Origin: Pochonia chlamydosporia 170 | Taxonomy: Eukaryota > Ascomycota > Sordariomycetes > Hypocreales > Clavicipitaceae | Length of the DNA: 64,000 nt | Direction: 5' to 3' | Assembly (NCBI RefSeq): GCF_001653235.2 | Contig: NW_019154043.1 | Coordinates: forward strand, 186,001-250,000 | In this document: in pieces, positions 9,101 through 20,276 of the stretch | Numbering within the stretch: position 1 is the stretch's first letter | Layout of the letters: every line of letters starts with the position of its first letter | Translations under genes and position numbers: made by a program | The notes under the pieces: generated by a model | Seen by the model: the letters and a program-made list of their open reading frames with translations, nothing else | Told to the model about the DNA's origin: nothing | The model's database searches: none

Positions 9101-11646
9101 ACCAAAGTTATTGACTGCAGCAATACGTTTCTTCCCAGGAACGCGAGGCCAGGCCGTCATCTCAAATGGTATAATCAGGTTCCGCTTGTCAAAGTCTTTG
9201 GGGAACTTGGGGTTGATCTCAGTCTTGATACCAACATGACGCGGGATAGCACTCTTCTGCAACATCAACAGCACTTTGATAAGGGCAGCAGTACCAGCAA
9301 CACTTTCACCGTGGCCTATATTAGATTTCACTGCGCCAATGTGAAGAGGCTGGTCTTTGCTTCGGCGCTTGGTGATGGGAGCATACACGTCCATGATGCC
9401 TTGCATCTCCTCGTGGTCGCCGGCTTGGGTTCCGGTGCCGTGAAGCTCAACGTACGAAACGTCTAAAGGATCCACACCAGCTTGACGAAGGACCTGACGG
9501 GACAGGTATGCCTGGTGACCAGCGTGAGGATGAGTGATAGAGACAGCTTGGGCAGAGTGGTTGGTTCCAGCGGCCAGGATGACGCCCAGAATATTATCGT
9601 TGTCGGCGTTGGCATCCTCAAGCCTCTTGATAACAAGAGAGCCAACACCGTCCGCTCGGCAGTACCCATCAGCAGTGGCGTCCCAAGTCTTGCATGCATT
9701 ATGGCCTTTGGTAAGGAAGTGGCCGTTGCAAAGGCCGGCAAAACCATCCGGGTTGGTGAGTACATTGACGCCTCCAGCAACGGCAGTGTCAACATCGCCG
9801 TTCCAGAGAGCCTGGCAGGCCACTTCAATGGCAGCCAGACCAGACGAGCAGGCAGTATCAATGCTGTAGCTGGGTCCGGCAAACTTGAAGAAGTAGTTGA
9901 TGCGGCCGGGGCCAAAAGCTCGGCATCCACCAGGGATGTAGTAGGTGCTAACTTCCTGGCCTTGATTGACCTCACGATAATCATCAGCAGCCTGACCATA
10001 GTAAGTACCCACACGCTCTAAGCGCGTTGAAGGAGTTCGGTTGCCGACGAAGCCTGACTGCTCTAAAGCTTCATACGCTGTCACAAGAGCGAGACGCATT
10101 TGAGGATCGACGACTTGCGCCTCACGGGGAGACATGTTGAAGAATGGGGCGTCAAACATCCCAGGTTCGTCAATAAAGCAGCCATATTGAGTCATGCTCT
10201 TGTTGAGTTGCTTTCCCGTAGGGTCATAATGAGTATCAATGTCAAATCGGTCTGCAGGGATACGTCGGGACACATCAAGACCCTTCTCCAAGATATCCCA
10301 GAATTTGGCGTTGCTTGTGGCGCCACCGGGGAGCCTGCAGGACATGCCAACAATGGCAAGTTTCGACTGAGCGCTTCCACGAGGAGCAGTATCCCTGGGA
10401 CTGACATCAGAGAGCCAAGGCATGAAGTCGTTCGTGGTGACCTTGACTCCAGGGAGATCCTTGCTGAGGGCTGAGTTGAGCTCATTCAGAGGCATCGAGT
10501 TGCCAAAGCTAGATAGCACTACAGAACACGCGCCGCCATCTTTCACATTATTGACGATGTTGTTAATGACCCGATCCCAAGTTATGCCCTTGGTGAGGAG
10601 CTCAGTTACAACGGACTCAAACAGCTCAGCTGCATCCTTGGCAGGGAATGGTGAGCCAGTGCTAGTAGAGTAAATAGGCATTAACGGCCACACTTTTCTC
10701 GTCATGGTGTGCAGTTGCCCGCCATCATGGACAATTGTCCTCGTGTGCTGAGAGTTGTAAATATGTGGCGCATGGCAAAGACCGCCATAAACTGGCAAAG
10801 CAATAAATCTGGCAGTACGATAAAACTCAGACTTATTGAACAAAGCCTTGAGCTTGGCCGGCGGGCCGCTGATCGTAACTGAAGATTGGGCAATTGCGCT
10901 GATGAAGATCTTGCCGGTTGAGGGAACAGGCGACCGGGCGTGGAAGCTGTCCAGTTCCTTTTGCGCGGTGGTATGATCTACACCGTGCACAACGTAGGCC
11001 CATGTGTCAGGAGACTGCGACAAGTCACGAGATTCCAGTCCCTCTGAGATTCTTGACACAAGGAACCCAAGACGGAGAGCGACACGGATGGCATCGGCGC
11101 CAGCAAGCGGCAGGTCGCTGAGACTGGGTGACAGGGATATGGCTGTCGAGGCAAGTAGTCCGATGCCAAGACCAGTTAGGCTTTGGCCTTCAAATTCAAT
11201 CAATTCATTTCGGCGGTTGATGGCATATCTGTGACATGGATTCATCGTTAGCACTGTCATCTTGTATTGGCCACGGCCTGGTACTCTTACCCAATATAGA
11301 TTGCAAGTTGGGCAACAATAAGCAAAGCGCCATCTACAGCACCGCAAAGTAGCCCTTCACGCAACTCGTCATTCTCACCCCAAGCAAGAATAGTTTCGAA
11401 TGCAGGAAATAAACTCCTCAATTCAGCTGGAAGCTTCTCAATCTCCTCCTTAGCAACGACAGTCGCCTCGTGAATGAACTCTGCTAGCGTACGATATCGA
11501 CTGTCTTTAGAGTGTTTGTGAATTTGGCGAAAAATGCTTTGGAGATCGCCCTTTGGAAACTCGTTGCTGAAGTAGACGAATTCCATATCAGGCACCCCCA
11601 AGTCAGAGGTGGAGGATGGTGTCGAGGAGGGCGTAGAGTCAGACAT
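6138..11646 (-). CDS. Non-reducing polyketide synthase, atrochrysone carboxylic acid synthase type (SAT-KS-AT-PT-ACP)
   Basis: Three exons on the minus strand, 11646-11291, 11228-7469 and 7403-6138, with introns of 62 and 65 nt; 1,793 aa. Domains in order: SAT (about 22-300), KS (about 408-830) with C579 in DTACSSG, H715 in HGTGT and H758 in GHGES, malonyl-CoA AT with S1031 in GHSLGE, PT with the His/Asp pair at about H1362 and D1551, a Pro/Thr-rich linker, and one ACP with S1752 in GVDSLMS. There is no C-terminal TE, Claisen cyclase, methyltransferase or reductase, so release needs a separate thioesterase, which is the divergent neighbour. This layout and length match octaketide synthases MdpG, GedC/ACAS and AptA. 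In the SAT the GxCxG position reads GLGIG (138-142), without the cysteine, so starter transfer by the SAT looks inactive and acetate priming is likely. The product is inferred from the architecture. Confidence 0.95.
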
Positions 11647-12592
11647 TGTGCTGTTGTGTAATGACCCAGTAGTGTCTAAGACTGTGAAGAGATAGTTATA
11701 TAAAGTGGAGTGGCCCTTAGTTTCGAGAGGTTATTGTGCAAATTCAGGGGATCGGTGGCTCGAAGTGATGTAGTCCTGACTGAGATTTGGCTAGGAATAT
11801 TACATTGCACAATTCTCTCGAACTTCTAGATGAGTAGGTTGAAAGAGAATAGAGAACAGGAGGCACTTGTAATACAGGTTGTATTTAACAGTAGCTAGAT
11901 ATTATTCACGAATATAACCGATATCATATCAACCATGAATGTGCCGTGATCCCGTACAAGTGGCGTTGGAGCATGGTTGCGTCGCGATATACACTCAATA
12001 ATCGTGACATAGCTCACGGTATGAGGCTATTTCCGAATAAAGTTAAAATTCTCGGTAGGCGAATTTCTCTCGCCTATTGCCAGATAAGCCAGCGGCATGG
12101 GTTTGGTTAATTCGACAATTAGCCCGTCTGCATTTGTCCCGGAGGGCGCGATGACCGAGCTGGGTGTCAACGAATCAACCCGACAGCACCTCGGAATATT
12201 TGATACCACAATGCTGACAATGCAACTAGCGTCAAGTATGTTCCAAGTCAATGTTACTTCCTAACGTGCCTTATCGTTACCGAGATGTCCCGGGATGGAG
12301 GGCCGACCTGTGCTTCCGAGGAGAGCCACTCCGGGAGGAACGCAAAATACCGACATTCTAGAACATTACGCAACTCAAAACCTGATACGGACCCCGGTTT
12401 TCTTCAAAAGTCCCAGGCCGCTATTCTACAATGATCTGCTCACCCCTAGGTGATCTCGGTGGTGGTTGTTGAGACCGTGGCCCATATATTGCCGCACGCT
12501 TCGCCCTACACAGATAGACGATTTTCGTCTCTGGTAAAAATTTACTAGCTTTCAAGATAAGCGCCCCGAATAAAGAGCTTTTATTTGCGATA
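11647..12592. promoter_or_regulatory. Shared bidirectional promoter, PKS and thioesterase
   Basis: About 950 bp between divergent starts. A TATA-like sequence at about 11699-11705 lies some 55 bp before the PKS ATG. It contains one full AflR consensus site (12052-12062, listed separately) and a short perfect inverted repeat, GACGA-TTT-TCGTC, at 12517-12529, 64 bp before the thioesterase ATG. No coding frame is supported. Confidence 0.5.
12052..12062 (+). promoter_or_regulatory. Putative AflR-type binding site TCGGTAGGCGA
   Basis: The site matches the published AflR consensus TCGSWNNSCGR at every position. It lies about 406 bp from the PKS ATG and 531 bp from the thioesterase ATG. Confidence 0.5.
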
Positions 12593-13684
12593 ATGGCAAA
12601 GCCTGATAACGAGACGGCTGTCCAAGATGACAAGGGCGGATACCGCCAAATCAACAAGGCACTGAATATTTGCGTGTTCGAAGACTATCTCGACAGCCAA
12701 AGGGAAAGGCTACCAGTTTTGGCTGATGTTGAGCAACTTACACCGCGAGTACTCCGTGTGCTTGGCCAAAACCCTGGCAAGGTATGTATCGATTATCCCG
12801 ACTTACAACCACGCTGGGGCAGTACTAACAAGCCCATGCAGTTTACATATCAAGGTACAAACACATACATCGTTGGTACAGGGAAGCAGAGGTTGATGAT
12901 TGACACTGGCGGCGGCGAACTGGCATGGGCTGAGCTAATTGAGTCTACGCTCAAGTCCATGGACATAAGCCTCTCTCATGTCTTATTGACTCACTGGCAC
13001 GGCGACCATACCGGGGGTGTGCCCGACCTTCTACGTCTCTACCCATACCTCAAAGATGAAATTTACAAGAACGACCCCAACGGTACTCAACAAGATATTA
13101 CGGACAACCAGATCTTCGCTGTTGAAGGCGCAACAGTGCGCGCTATACATGTGCCAGGTCACTCGGAAGATCACATGTGTTTCATTCTTGAAGAGGAGAT
13201 GGCGATGTTCACCGGTGACAATATTCTTGGCCATGGTACTAGCGTCGTGGAAGACTTAGGAACATTCATGGCTAGTATGCACCGTATGGCAGGGGAAGCC
13301 TGTAACATCGGCTACTCAGCTCATGGTGTTACCATCACAGATCTACCCGCCAAAATAAGTACCGAACTGGATAGTCGCTACAGACGTGAACGTCAAGTTT
13401 TAAATGCACTGAAGAGGCTGCACTCCCATGGCCAGAAGAGCGCATCTGTCGGCGACGTTGTGATGCAGATTTACGGGACGGCAGTGACCAAGGAGACGCG
13501 CGAGCTGGCACTTGAACCGTTTATCAATGAAGTCTTGTGCAAACTTGCTGGAGATCTAAAGATTGCTTTCCAGATTCGGGGAGGGACGAAAAAGTGGTAT
13601 TCTATCGAGAGTGTAAAGTCACATCCCCAGCTCCACACTCTCGGGACATCTGGCCCTCGATTAATGGATGTTTATGCCGGGTAA
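12593..13684 (+). CDS. Metallo-beta-lactamase-fold thioesterase (atrochrysone carboxyl-ACP thioesterase type)
   Basis: Two exons, 12593-12781 and 12842-13684, 343 aa. The 60-nt intron (GTATGT donor, ACTAAC branch site, GCAG acceptor) is in frame and open, so it is easily missed; removing it gives NPGKFTYQGTNTYIVG, continuous in homologues. The metal-binding motif HWHGDH is at about residues 114-119, followed by a further histidine in VPGHSEDH and an aspartate in FTGDN. Enzymes of this family (ACTE, MdpF, GedB, AptB) release atrochrysone carboxylic acid from a PKS that lacks its own TE. The divergent PKS is exactly of that kind. The role is therefore well supported. Confidence 0.93.
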   Translation: MAKPDNETAVQDDKGGYRQINKALNICVFEDYLDSQRERLPVLADVEQLTPRVLRVLGQNPGKVCIDYPDLQPRWGSTNKPMQFTYQGTNTYIVGTGKQRLMIDTGGGELAWAELIESTLKSMDISLSHVLLTHWHGDHTGGVPDLLRLYPYLKDEIYKNDPNGTQQDITDNQIFAVEGATVRAIHVPGHSEDHMCFILEEEMAMFTGDNILGHGTSVVEDLGTFMASMHRMAGEACNIGYSAHGVTITDLPAKISTELDSRYRRERQVLNALKRLHSHGQKSASVGDVVMQIYGTAVTKETRELALEPFINEVLCKLAGDLKIAFQIRGGTKKWYSIESVKSHPQLHTLGTSGPRLMDVYAG

Positions 13685-14776
13685 GATTATTTGAGCTTAT
13701 AGATTCTTGTTTCAAAACATAGCTAGATTGAAAGTTTGATAAGTTTGCTGTTTGTGTCTCGAAGAGCTATTGTGTCCTTGTTACTCTAGCTACATCCGAT
13801 GTCAACGTCTGGGGCCTATTGCAGCCTGTGAGAATGCTTCAAAGCTAGACTGATCTCATATGCGGCACTATTGGCTCCGACAGATGTGCCATGCTGACAC
13901 ATATGTATTAGATTCTACATTGTAGTCATAGCGGCGAATTCAGTAAGATGGAACTAAGTGCCGTCGGGGATATAAATTTCGGTCAAATTATTTCGGGCCC
14001 GAGGTTCGCGTGTCAGTGGACCCCGTCAGATGAAGGCAAAGCTCGTACTTGACCGTATGTGCCGACTTGAATGATCTAGCTAATTGGCGGAATGGATTAC
14101 TTTCTCGGTAAGTTAGATTGTAGTATTCTTAGTAATATTCGGGAAGAAAACAGGTTACACGGCGGCAGGGCAAATGCCAAGTGGTGGCTGGGCGCTGTGC
14201 GCAACCCGTCTGATGTGCCAAGAATGCACACACCTTCATGGTCTCCTTTGTTTTTTTTTTCCAATATTTTGCAAAATCATCGAGTCCATCGACCTCTCTA
14301 TTACCATTTCAACGGCTACCTGATTCATACCACCCGTAATATCTTCTCACTTCGAGCTTTTGTTCTTCATAGGTCCCTTGCCTCCCTGGCTACGGTAGAC
14401 TTCAGGGTAAATAAACGGGATGATGATATTCGCAGATATTAATTTACGGTACACGATTTCTTATGGCAGTTTCATGGACAACGAAGTCTATTGGGTGAAT
14501 TCCGGTGCTACGCTTATAAAATTGACAATGTAGCCCGAATGTAGTGTTGACCACAACATGAGAGCCGCAAATCTCATAAGGAGAAGAACTGAATCTCTAG
14601 ATACGACAAGTAGATAAGAACTACATGATCTAGTGCTGTTTATATCCCGTGTATCTATCCACGATACCTCAGAATCATAGCCCGACTGAAAATACCCGTA
14701 GGCTCAACTTCCTTCCCCAATATCGCAATTTGGAACAAAAAAACCTGAGGAGGTCACCCCAACATCTTCACGTCTA
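13685..14776. other. Convergent intergenic region between thioesterase and laccase
   Basis: Nearly 1.1 kb without convincing coding sequence; the one frame of about 116 codons has no recognisable features. It contains a 16-bp sequence (13988-14003) built on the palindrome TCGGGCCCGA, found again at 22920-22935. Confidence 0.4.
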
Positions 14777-16726
14777 TTAAAATTTTCCTGTGCGGTACTC
14801 CCTCGGGATGGGAGGCAAAACATCCACACCATCTTGCAGAATCATGGACTGTCCACCTTGAATATGGCTAAGAATATGACAGTGCAGCAACCAAACACCT
14901 GGGTTATCACTTGGTCGACGTAGAGCAAGCCAGGACCCTGCATCCCCTAACGTAAGGTAGGTATCCCGGATCGGTGGATTCACAAGGTTGAACGCGTCTG
15001 GCATAGCGGCGGCTGCCTCCTCAATGGTATTCCAGGTAAAATTGGTAGAACCACGCCCAAGAACATAGAAGTGTCTACCGTGAACGTGAATAGGATGAGA
15101 AGGACCGAATCCTGGTGTGAACATAATGTAGTCAACCCATTTTGTCTTGCCAAGAGTGGTGACGGTGTGGTTGTCTTGTCTACCAGGCTGTGGCGACAGG
15201 AGCAAGGGCGGCTGGTTTTCCGTGTTCTCTGGGAGGACAGTTTCATTCATGGACCAGAAGGAGGCAGATTTACCGACAACCATGTCCAACTTGTAGGTGA
15301 CATCAGCCTTGGGAGGGGTCTGGGGCGGATAAGGGCGAGCCTTGTCAGGGTCAAAAAATACGACGTTGGCAGTCAAGTTTTGACCCGTCTCGTTGATCCA
15401 AGGATCGGTAGGCGCAGGGTTCTGTTTCTGGCCACGGATCTGGAAGTCGATGGTGGCTTTGGTAGATACCATGAAGGATGGCGCAGTCGAAGAAATGCGC
15501 AATGTGTACTTTCTAGGTTTCTCCAGCTTCACGAGAACTGTGTATCGTTCGCCGTTGCTGATTCCAACCGAGTTGACCAGCTTTGGCTCAATGTCGTTGC
15601 CATCAGCAGCAACAACATACATGGACATTTCATCCAGAGAGACTTGGGCAGTCTGAGATGAGAATCCTCCAATGAGATCAAACATTGCCCAGGTCTCGTC
15701 GCCAGCTCTTCTTTGTGTGATGGGAAATGTGAGATACGGAGTCTTGGTGGCATTGCAACCGTAAAAGAAGTGGTGTGGAACAGCCTTGAGGTCCGGATTA
15801 CCCCAGGGAGGACCAAATGCTGCGATAATCTCGGGGGGCAGACATCTACACATCTCGTTAGTTTGTGACGTAGTTATTTGAAGAGGCAGCATAAATGAAC
15901 CGCAAAAAATGGCCAACTTACGATTTATCGGTGAGCTTGGCTCCAGGAATACTACTCAGGATGCCAATTTGCTCTGGCATGATGATTTTGTTCTGCTCTT
16001 CCGGGGTCAAGCAATTGACCTGGCCCTTGCCGTTGAGAAGCATAGAGTCAAAGCAAGGAGTTGGGACGCCTGTAACGCTCGAAGAAGCCCATTCATCACT
16101 AGAGATGAGCTGGCGCCAGTCGGAGAGCATGAGAGGGATGCGGTTCTTCTCAGCCCGCTCGATGGCCGCGAGAGATTTCGGATTTTGGGTGATGAAATGA
16201 TAAGGATTAGGCGTATTGGCGGCTGGATGAATGACAATAGGTCCAATGAGGCCATCAGCCATCTGGCTATGACTATGAGCGTGATACCAGAATGAACCGT
16301 GTTGCGTCGCTTTCCACTTGTACACAAATTTGCCACCAGGTTGAATTTCATTTTGAGACATGCCTGGTGTTCCATCAGACCAAGGTGTGCCAATCATTTC
16401 AATGCCTGCAGAAATTGGGTTAGAAGGTATTTCATGGTAGAATAGAATGTTGCTAGATTGCAAGCGGCGCTTTCGTGAGACTGACCATGGAAGTGAAGGG
16501 TGGTGTTCTGTGGTGACAAGTTCTTAACTGTGACAACAACATCATCCCCCTCGTGGAGGTTCATGGTGGGACCAGGAAATTGACCATTAATCTTGAACAT
16601 TTTTCGAACTTGGCCATCGGGAGCTCCATTCTCCCAGGTGATGGTGAAGTCGTAGTGGCGAGTACAGGCTGCTAACACAGCTTGTAAGACAAGGCTAAAG
16701 AATAGCCACAGGGAAGTAGACGCCAT
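14777..16726 (-). CDS. Secreted multicopper oxidase, laccase-like
   Basis: Three exons on the minus strand: 16726-16486, 16405-15922 and 15845-14777 (introns 80 and 76 nt), 597 aa. A signal peptide of about 20 residues is visible. The four copper motifs are HFHG (78-81), WYHAHSH (120-126), HPIHVHG (492-498) and HCHILSH (563-569), so all trinuclear and type 1 ligands are present, with the type 1 cysteine at C564. The axial position, ten residues after the cysteine, is Q574 rather than Leu, Phe or Met. Laccases in fungal pigment clusters couple or oxidise phenols. Here the enzyme may dimerise or polymerise an anthrone or anthraquinone outside the cell. It is divergent from the MFS gene. The substrate is unknown. 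Confidence 0.93.
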
Positions 16727-17384
16727 CTTTTAGAATCAAGATATTCCACTTCAGTAAATATAGTTGATTCTAATCTTGATTTCATAATTTTCAACAATAA
16801 CAAAACAGGCTACGTAGTTGACATGTTTATAGAAATTGCGACCGTCTCCAAACTTGGCATCCCTGCTTTCATAACGGGATGTCAGGACTGGAGCGGCGCG
16901 GTGAGGGCATCGAAAAAACGAACGACGAGCCGTTCTTCCGGCAACAAGCTCCCGAACCGGGCCATAAGTGACCATGATGATCTAAGCTACCGATAAAAGA
17001 GCCAATTACATTAAACATGTAGTACTGGTGTTGAAAAATTGTACCGACAGTGGCGCCCAACATACAAAGGTACTGGCCGGGAGTTATGACTCGGGCCTTT
17101 GCATGTCGGGGCAATTGATGCAAGCCACCAGCCCAGCATTAGCCTATGCATGTTTCGTCGAGACGGATTAGATGGTCCTACAGACAAACCAGATTTTAGA
17201 ACTATCCTTCTTAACTACCGCAGCTTTTCCATTGCCCATCTGTTGGCAGAATAGCGCTTATTCCCGACAGACTCAAAGACCTGGTGGACAGATTTCTTAA
17301 GAGCGACGGACGGGAGCCAGAAACCGTCGACCAGGGATCACAGGGCTCTATTTCATTTTACAAGAGCACGAATTTCAAGCCAAT
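16727..17384. promoter_or_regulatory. Shared bidirectional promoter, laccase and MFS transporter
   Basis: 658 bp between divergent starts. No strict TCG-N5-CGR site was found. One near miss is TCG-N6-CGA at about 16909-16920. The arrangement suggests that export and extracellular oxidation are switched on together. Confidence 0.4.
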
Positions 17385-18963
17385 ATGTCAGATACGAAAG
17401 AAATACCTGTCGCTTTATCGGACACAGAGATAGAGAGTGTCGGTTCGCCAACTCCTCCAACACCAGAAGGCAGTGATGTCGCTTCTGCTAGCAAGAATGA
17501 CTTTGAAGTCGATTGGGATGGGCCAGATGACCCAAACAACCCCAGAAACTGGTCAACACCCATGCGTCTTGCGCAAATTATCCCCATTGGCATTTTTGCC
17601 CTCAACATGACTCTGGCAGCTACCATGTTTGCGCCAGGAGTCGAGCAACTCGTACAAGAGTTCGGCATCACGACCAGCATCATCTCAACCATGTCCCTCA
17701 CGATTTATGTTCTCGGTTTTGGCGCCGGCGTCGTAATTGCACCACTTTCGGAGCTATACGGCCGCCTGTGGTTGTACCACGGGTCGAATATGGCTTGGTT
17801 GGCCTTTTCACTCGGCTGTGCGTTTAGTACAAACATCACTTCATTTCTCATCTGCCGTTTCTTGGCTGGGTGCGCGGGTTCCGTGCCCATGACTTGTGGA
17901 GGAGGCACAGTCGCAGATCTGGTTCCTCCAAAGGATCGAGGCAAATACATGGCTGTTTGGGGCCTTGGTCCTCAGTTGGGACCTATCATTGGCCCTATTG
18001 TGGGAGGATTCATGTCTCAGGCTGTGGGTTGGCGATGGACATTTCGCTTACTTTCCATTCTTGTGAGTTCATCTCCAATGTGGTGTTCACGCTTCAAACT
18101 CATATAAACAGCCACGCTAATGAGTATCTCTCCAGGGTGGCATCTCTCTTCTGGTTGGCGCGATAATTCTCCGAGAGACAAACGAAGCCATCCTGCTCAA
18201 GCGAAAGGCCGCAAAACTTCGCCAGGTCAGCGGCAATGAAGCATACACCCCAGCCTCTCGTGTCAACAAAGTTGGCAATTTATCCGCCGGCCGCTTCTTA
18301 CTCCGCGCCCTCATTCGTCCGACCAAAATGCTCATGCTCTCGCCTATTGTGCTTTCCGCATCGCTATATAACGCCTTCATTTTCGGCCTCATGTTTATGC
18401 TGTTCGACACGTTCCCTCAGGTGTTTGACAGCCAGTACGGGTTCGCTCCTGGCGTCCAAGGCCTCGTATATGTGGCCTTTGGCGTGGGTACGTTGCTAGG
18501 AATGCCCATCTTGACTAAATTTAGCGACAAGATTATGAGCCGTGATGGAGTTAGAGCCGCGCCAGAACGACGTCTTCTGCTTATGCTCTGGTTTAGTCCA
18601 ACTATCGCCATTGGTTTTGTATGGTATGGTTGGTCTGCTGAGAAACAGACGCACTGGATTGTGCCTATCCTCGGGACACTTATCATTGGGTTCGGCTCCT
18701 TGTTTGTCATGCTGATAACCCAAATCTACTTGGTGGATGTGTTTGACGCTGCTGCCGCTGCATCAGCGTTGAGTGCGGTGCTTATTACTCGTACCATTGC
18801 TGGGGCTTTTTTGCCATTCTGCGGTACGCCTCTGTATTCTCGGCTCGGCTATGGCTGGGGTAATAGCTTATTGGCACTTATTCTGGTGGTACTCTATCCC
18901 ATACCGCTGATACTATATCGTTATGGCAAGAAACTTCGAGATAGGTTTCCGGTCAAGCTGTAG
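17385..18963 (+). CDS. MFS transporter, DHA1 drug:H+ antiporter family
   Basis: Two exons, 17385-18062 and 18136-18963, with a 73-nt intron (GTGAGT donor); 501 aa. A hydrophilic N-terminus of about 60 residues ending in DPNNPRNWS is typical of fungal DHA1 members. It is followed by about twelve hydrophobic segments. The motif GRLWLYHGSN after helix 2-3 stands where the RxGRR-type loop usually is, and GWRWTFRLLSI lies before the central loop with ETNEAILLKRKA. Most likely it exports the cluster product or intermediates through the plasma membrane. Divergent placement with the secreted oxidase supports this. The substrate cannot be read from the sequence. Confidence 0.92.
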
Positions 18964-19454
18964 AGGAGCTGGTAAGTCTTTGGTGTGGAGCCAGGCGGCT
19001 GGAGGAGTGCAGATAGTACAACACATATTAGCCAGTGTTAGGCAGAGTAAAATAAACCAAAGTCACAACAGTAGTCAAATAGTATGCAATTGGTGATGGT
19101 ATTACGCCCGCAGCGTATTATAAGGAGGCTCCGCTGCCTGGCCGTCTCATACTCGACTGTTCTTTGGAGCAGCACGTGAAGGACTTCTTCGAGAAAAAAA
19201 CCTGTAGTAGCCGCTAAGCGCTAAGTAAGTATCATCACCTGAATCCAGTGACAGATTCCCTTGAAAAGAGTTCACAGTGGCGCAATATCGACGCAAAGAT
19301 GTTTTGCCATGGCTGCAACTAGTACATCATATATCAATATCTAAAACTATGGTGCCATCCTAACTTCTGGACGCAACTGTAACTAACGGGCTCAGAATAA
19401 CAAGTGTAAATCTACGACGACGAATTTTCGCTCTCAATCCTCCATTCGAGCCAA
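18964..19454. other. Convergent intergenic region
   Basis: About 490 bp between the 3' end of the MFS gene and that of the secreted-protein gene. No feature recognised. Confidence 0.4.
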
Positions 19455-20276
19455 TCAAATGCCAAAAGCAGTATCAGCCGAGATAAAGTTCGAGGGTGTC
19501 TTGCCAACCACCTTTCCCTTAGCCTTCAAGAACGCGACGGCACCTCGGAGGCCTTCTTCATGTGACGCGGTAAGATCTAGATGTCATGTGTTAACAACTT
19601 GACCTGCATAGTGATCCTCAAAATGCATGTACATACCTGGCAATGAACCGGCCCAACAGCCATGGGCTCTCAAAGAGATCTCAGTTTCATTCTGGAAGAG
19701 ACCCCTACCCTCCATAGTAACATAAAATCCCGGAGTCCAGCCCTTGGGTGCCGTCTTGGGGTCTTCGTATTCCTGGTAACTCTGAAGAAAGGACCGGTCA
19801 CGGCGCACAGTATACTTGGTTAGCTAGCAGTGCAAGAAACTGCATTAGCTCTTATTTGCTTCAAATTGCGATCAGGTTATTTCACTTACAAGCTCAGAAA
19901 AGTTGCTAGTGGGTGACTTAAAAGTGCGGATAGAACCAGGCTTGTTGTTGGGACCCTTGGTAGAATCTGGGTTTGAACCACCATACCAAGCGGTGTCAAA
20001 AACTTTTCTTGTCATTAACATCTTTCCAGTGTAACTTTAAACGTCATTGCGTAAGAAGTCAGACCTACAGCTGTTCAGAAAAGCTTCAGAGTCGGCGATC
20101 TTGCTGCCAATGATGGCAAGAGTTGCAGTTTCAAAATAGTTCTTGCCCGTCGGGCAGGCGCAAGGATAAGAACGGGTCGCCGAGCATGCGCGTTCCTTGG
20201 TAGGGACAGTGGTGGAGACAACTCCCAAGGTCGCAAAGGCGAGTATAAGCCCGGTAATGTTGGAAGTGAACTTCAT
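19455..20276 (-). CDS. Predicted secreted protein of unrecognised family (four exons)
   Basis: Four exons on the minus strand: 20276-20069, 20002-19890, 19823-19637 and 19576-19455, with introns of 66, 66 and 60 nt; 209 aa. Three later splice junctions keep one frame to the final TGA. At the first intron two choices exist; the GTAGGT donor with joined sequence NSFFDTAWYGG is preferred over a weak GTCTGA donor. A signal peptide of about 20-25 residues is clear, and the mature part has cysteine pairs near its start (YPCACPTG) and one later (HGCWAG). I do not recognise the family. It sits between transporter and regulators, so it may be part of the cluster. A TATA-like element lies at about 20373-20380. 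Confidence 0.7.

Noticed and set aside
14092..14442. 116-codon frame between thioesterase and laccase
   Set aside because: No recognisable features and it ends in low-complexity sequence; no splice-joined extension looks plausible.
6138..16726. PKS, EthD and laccase read as the Metarhizium-type Pks1-EthD-Mlac1 conidial pigment cluster
   Set aside because: The separate MbL-thioesterase, the DUF1772 oxygenase, and the single-ACP PKS without TE point to the atrochrysone/emodin class instead.
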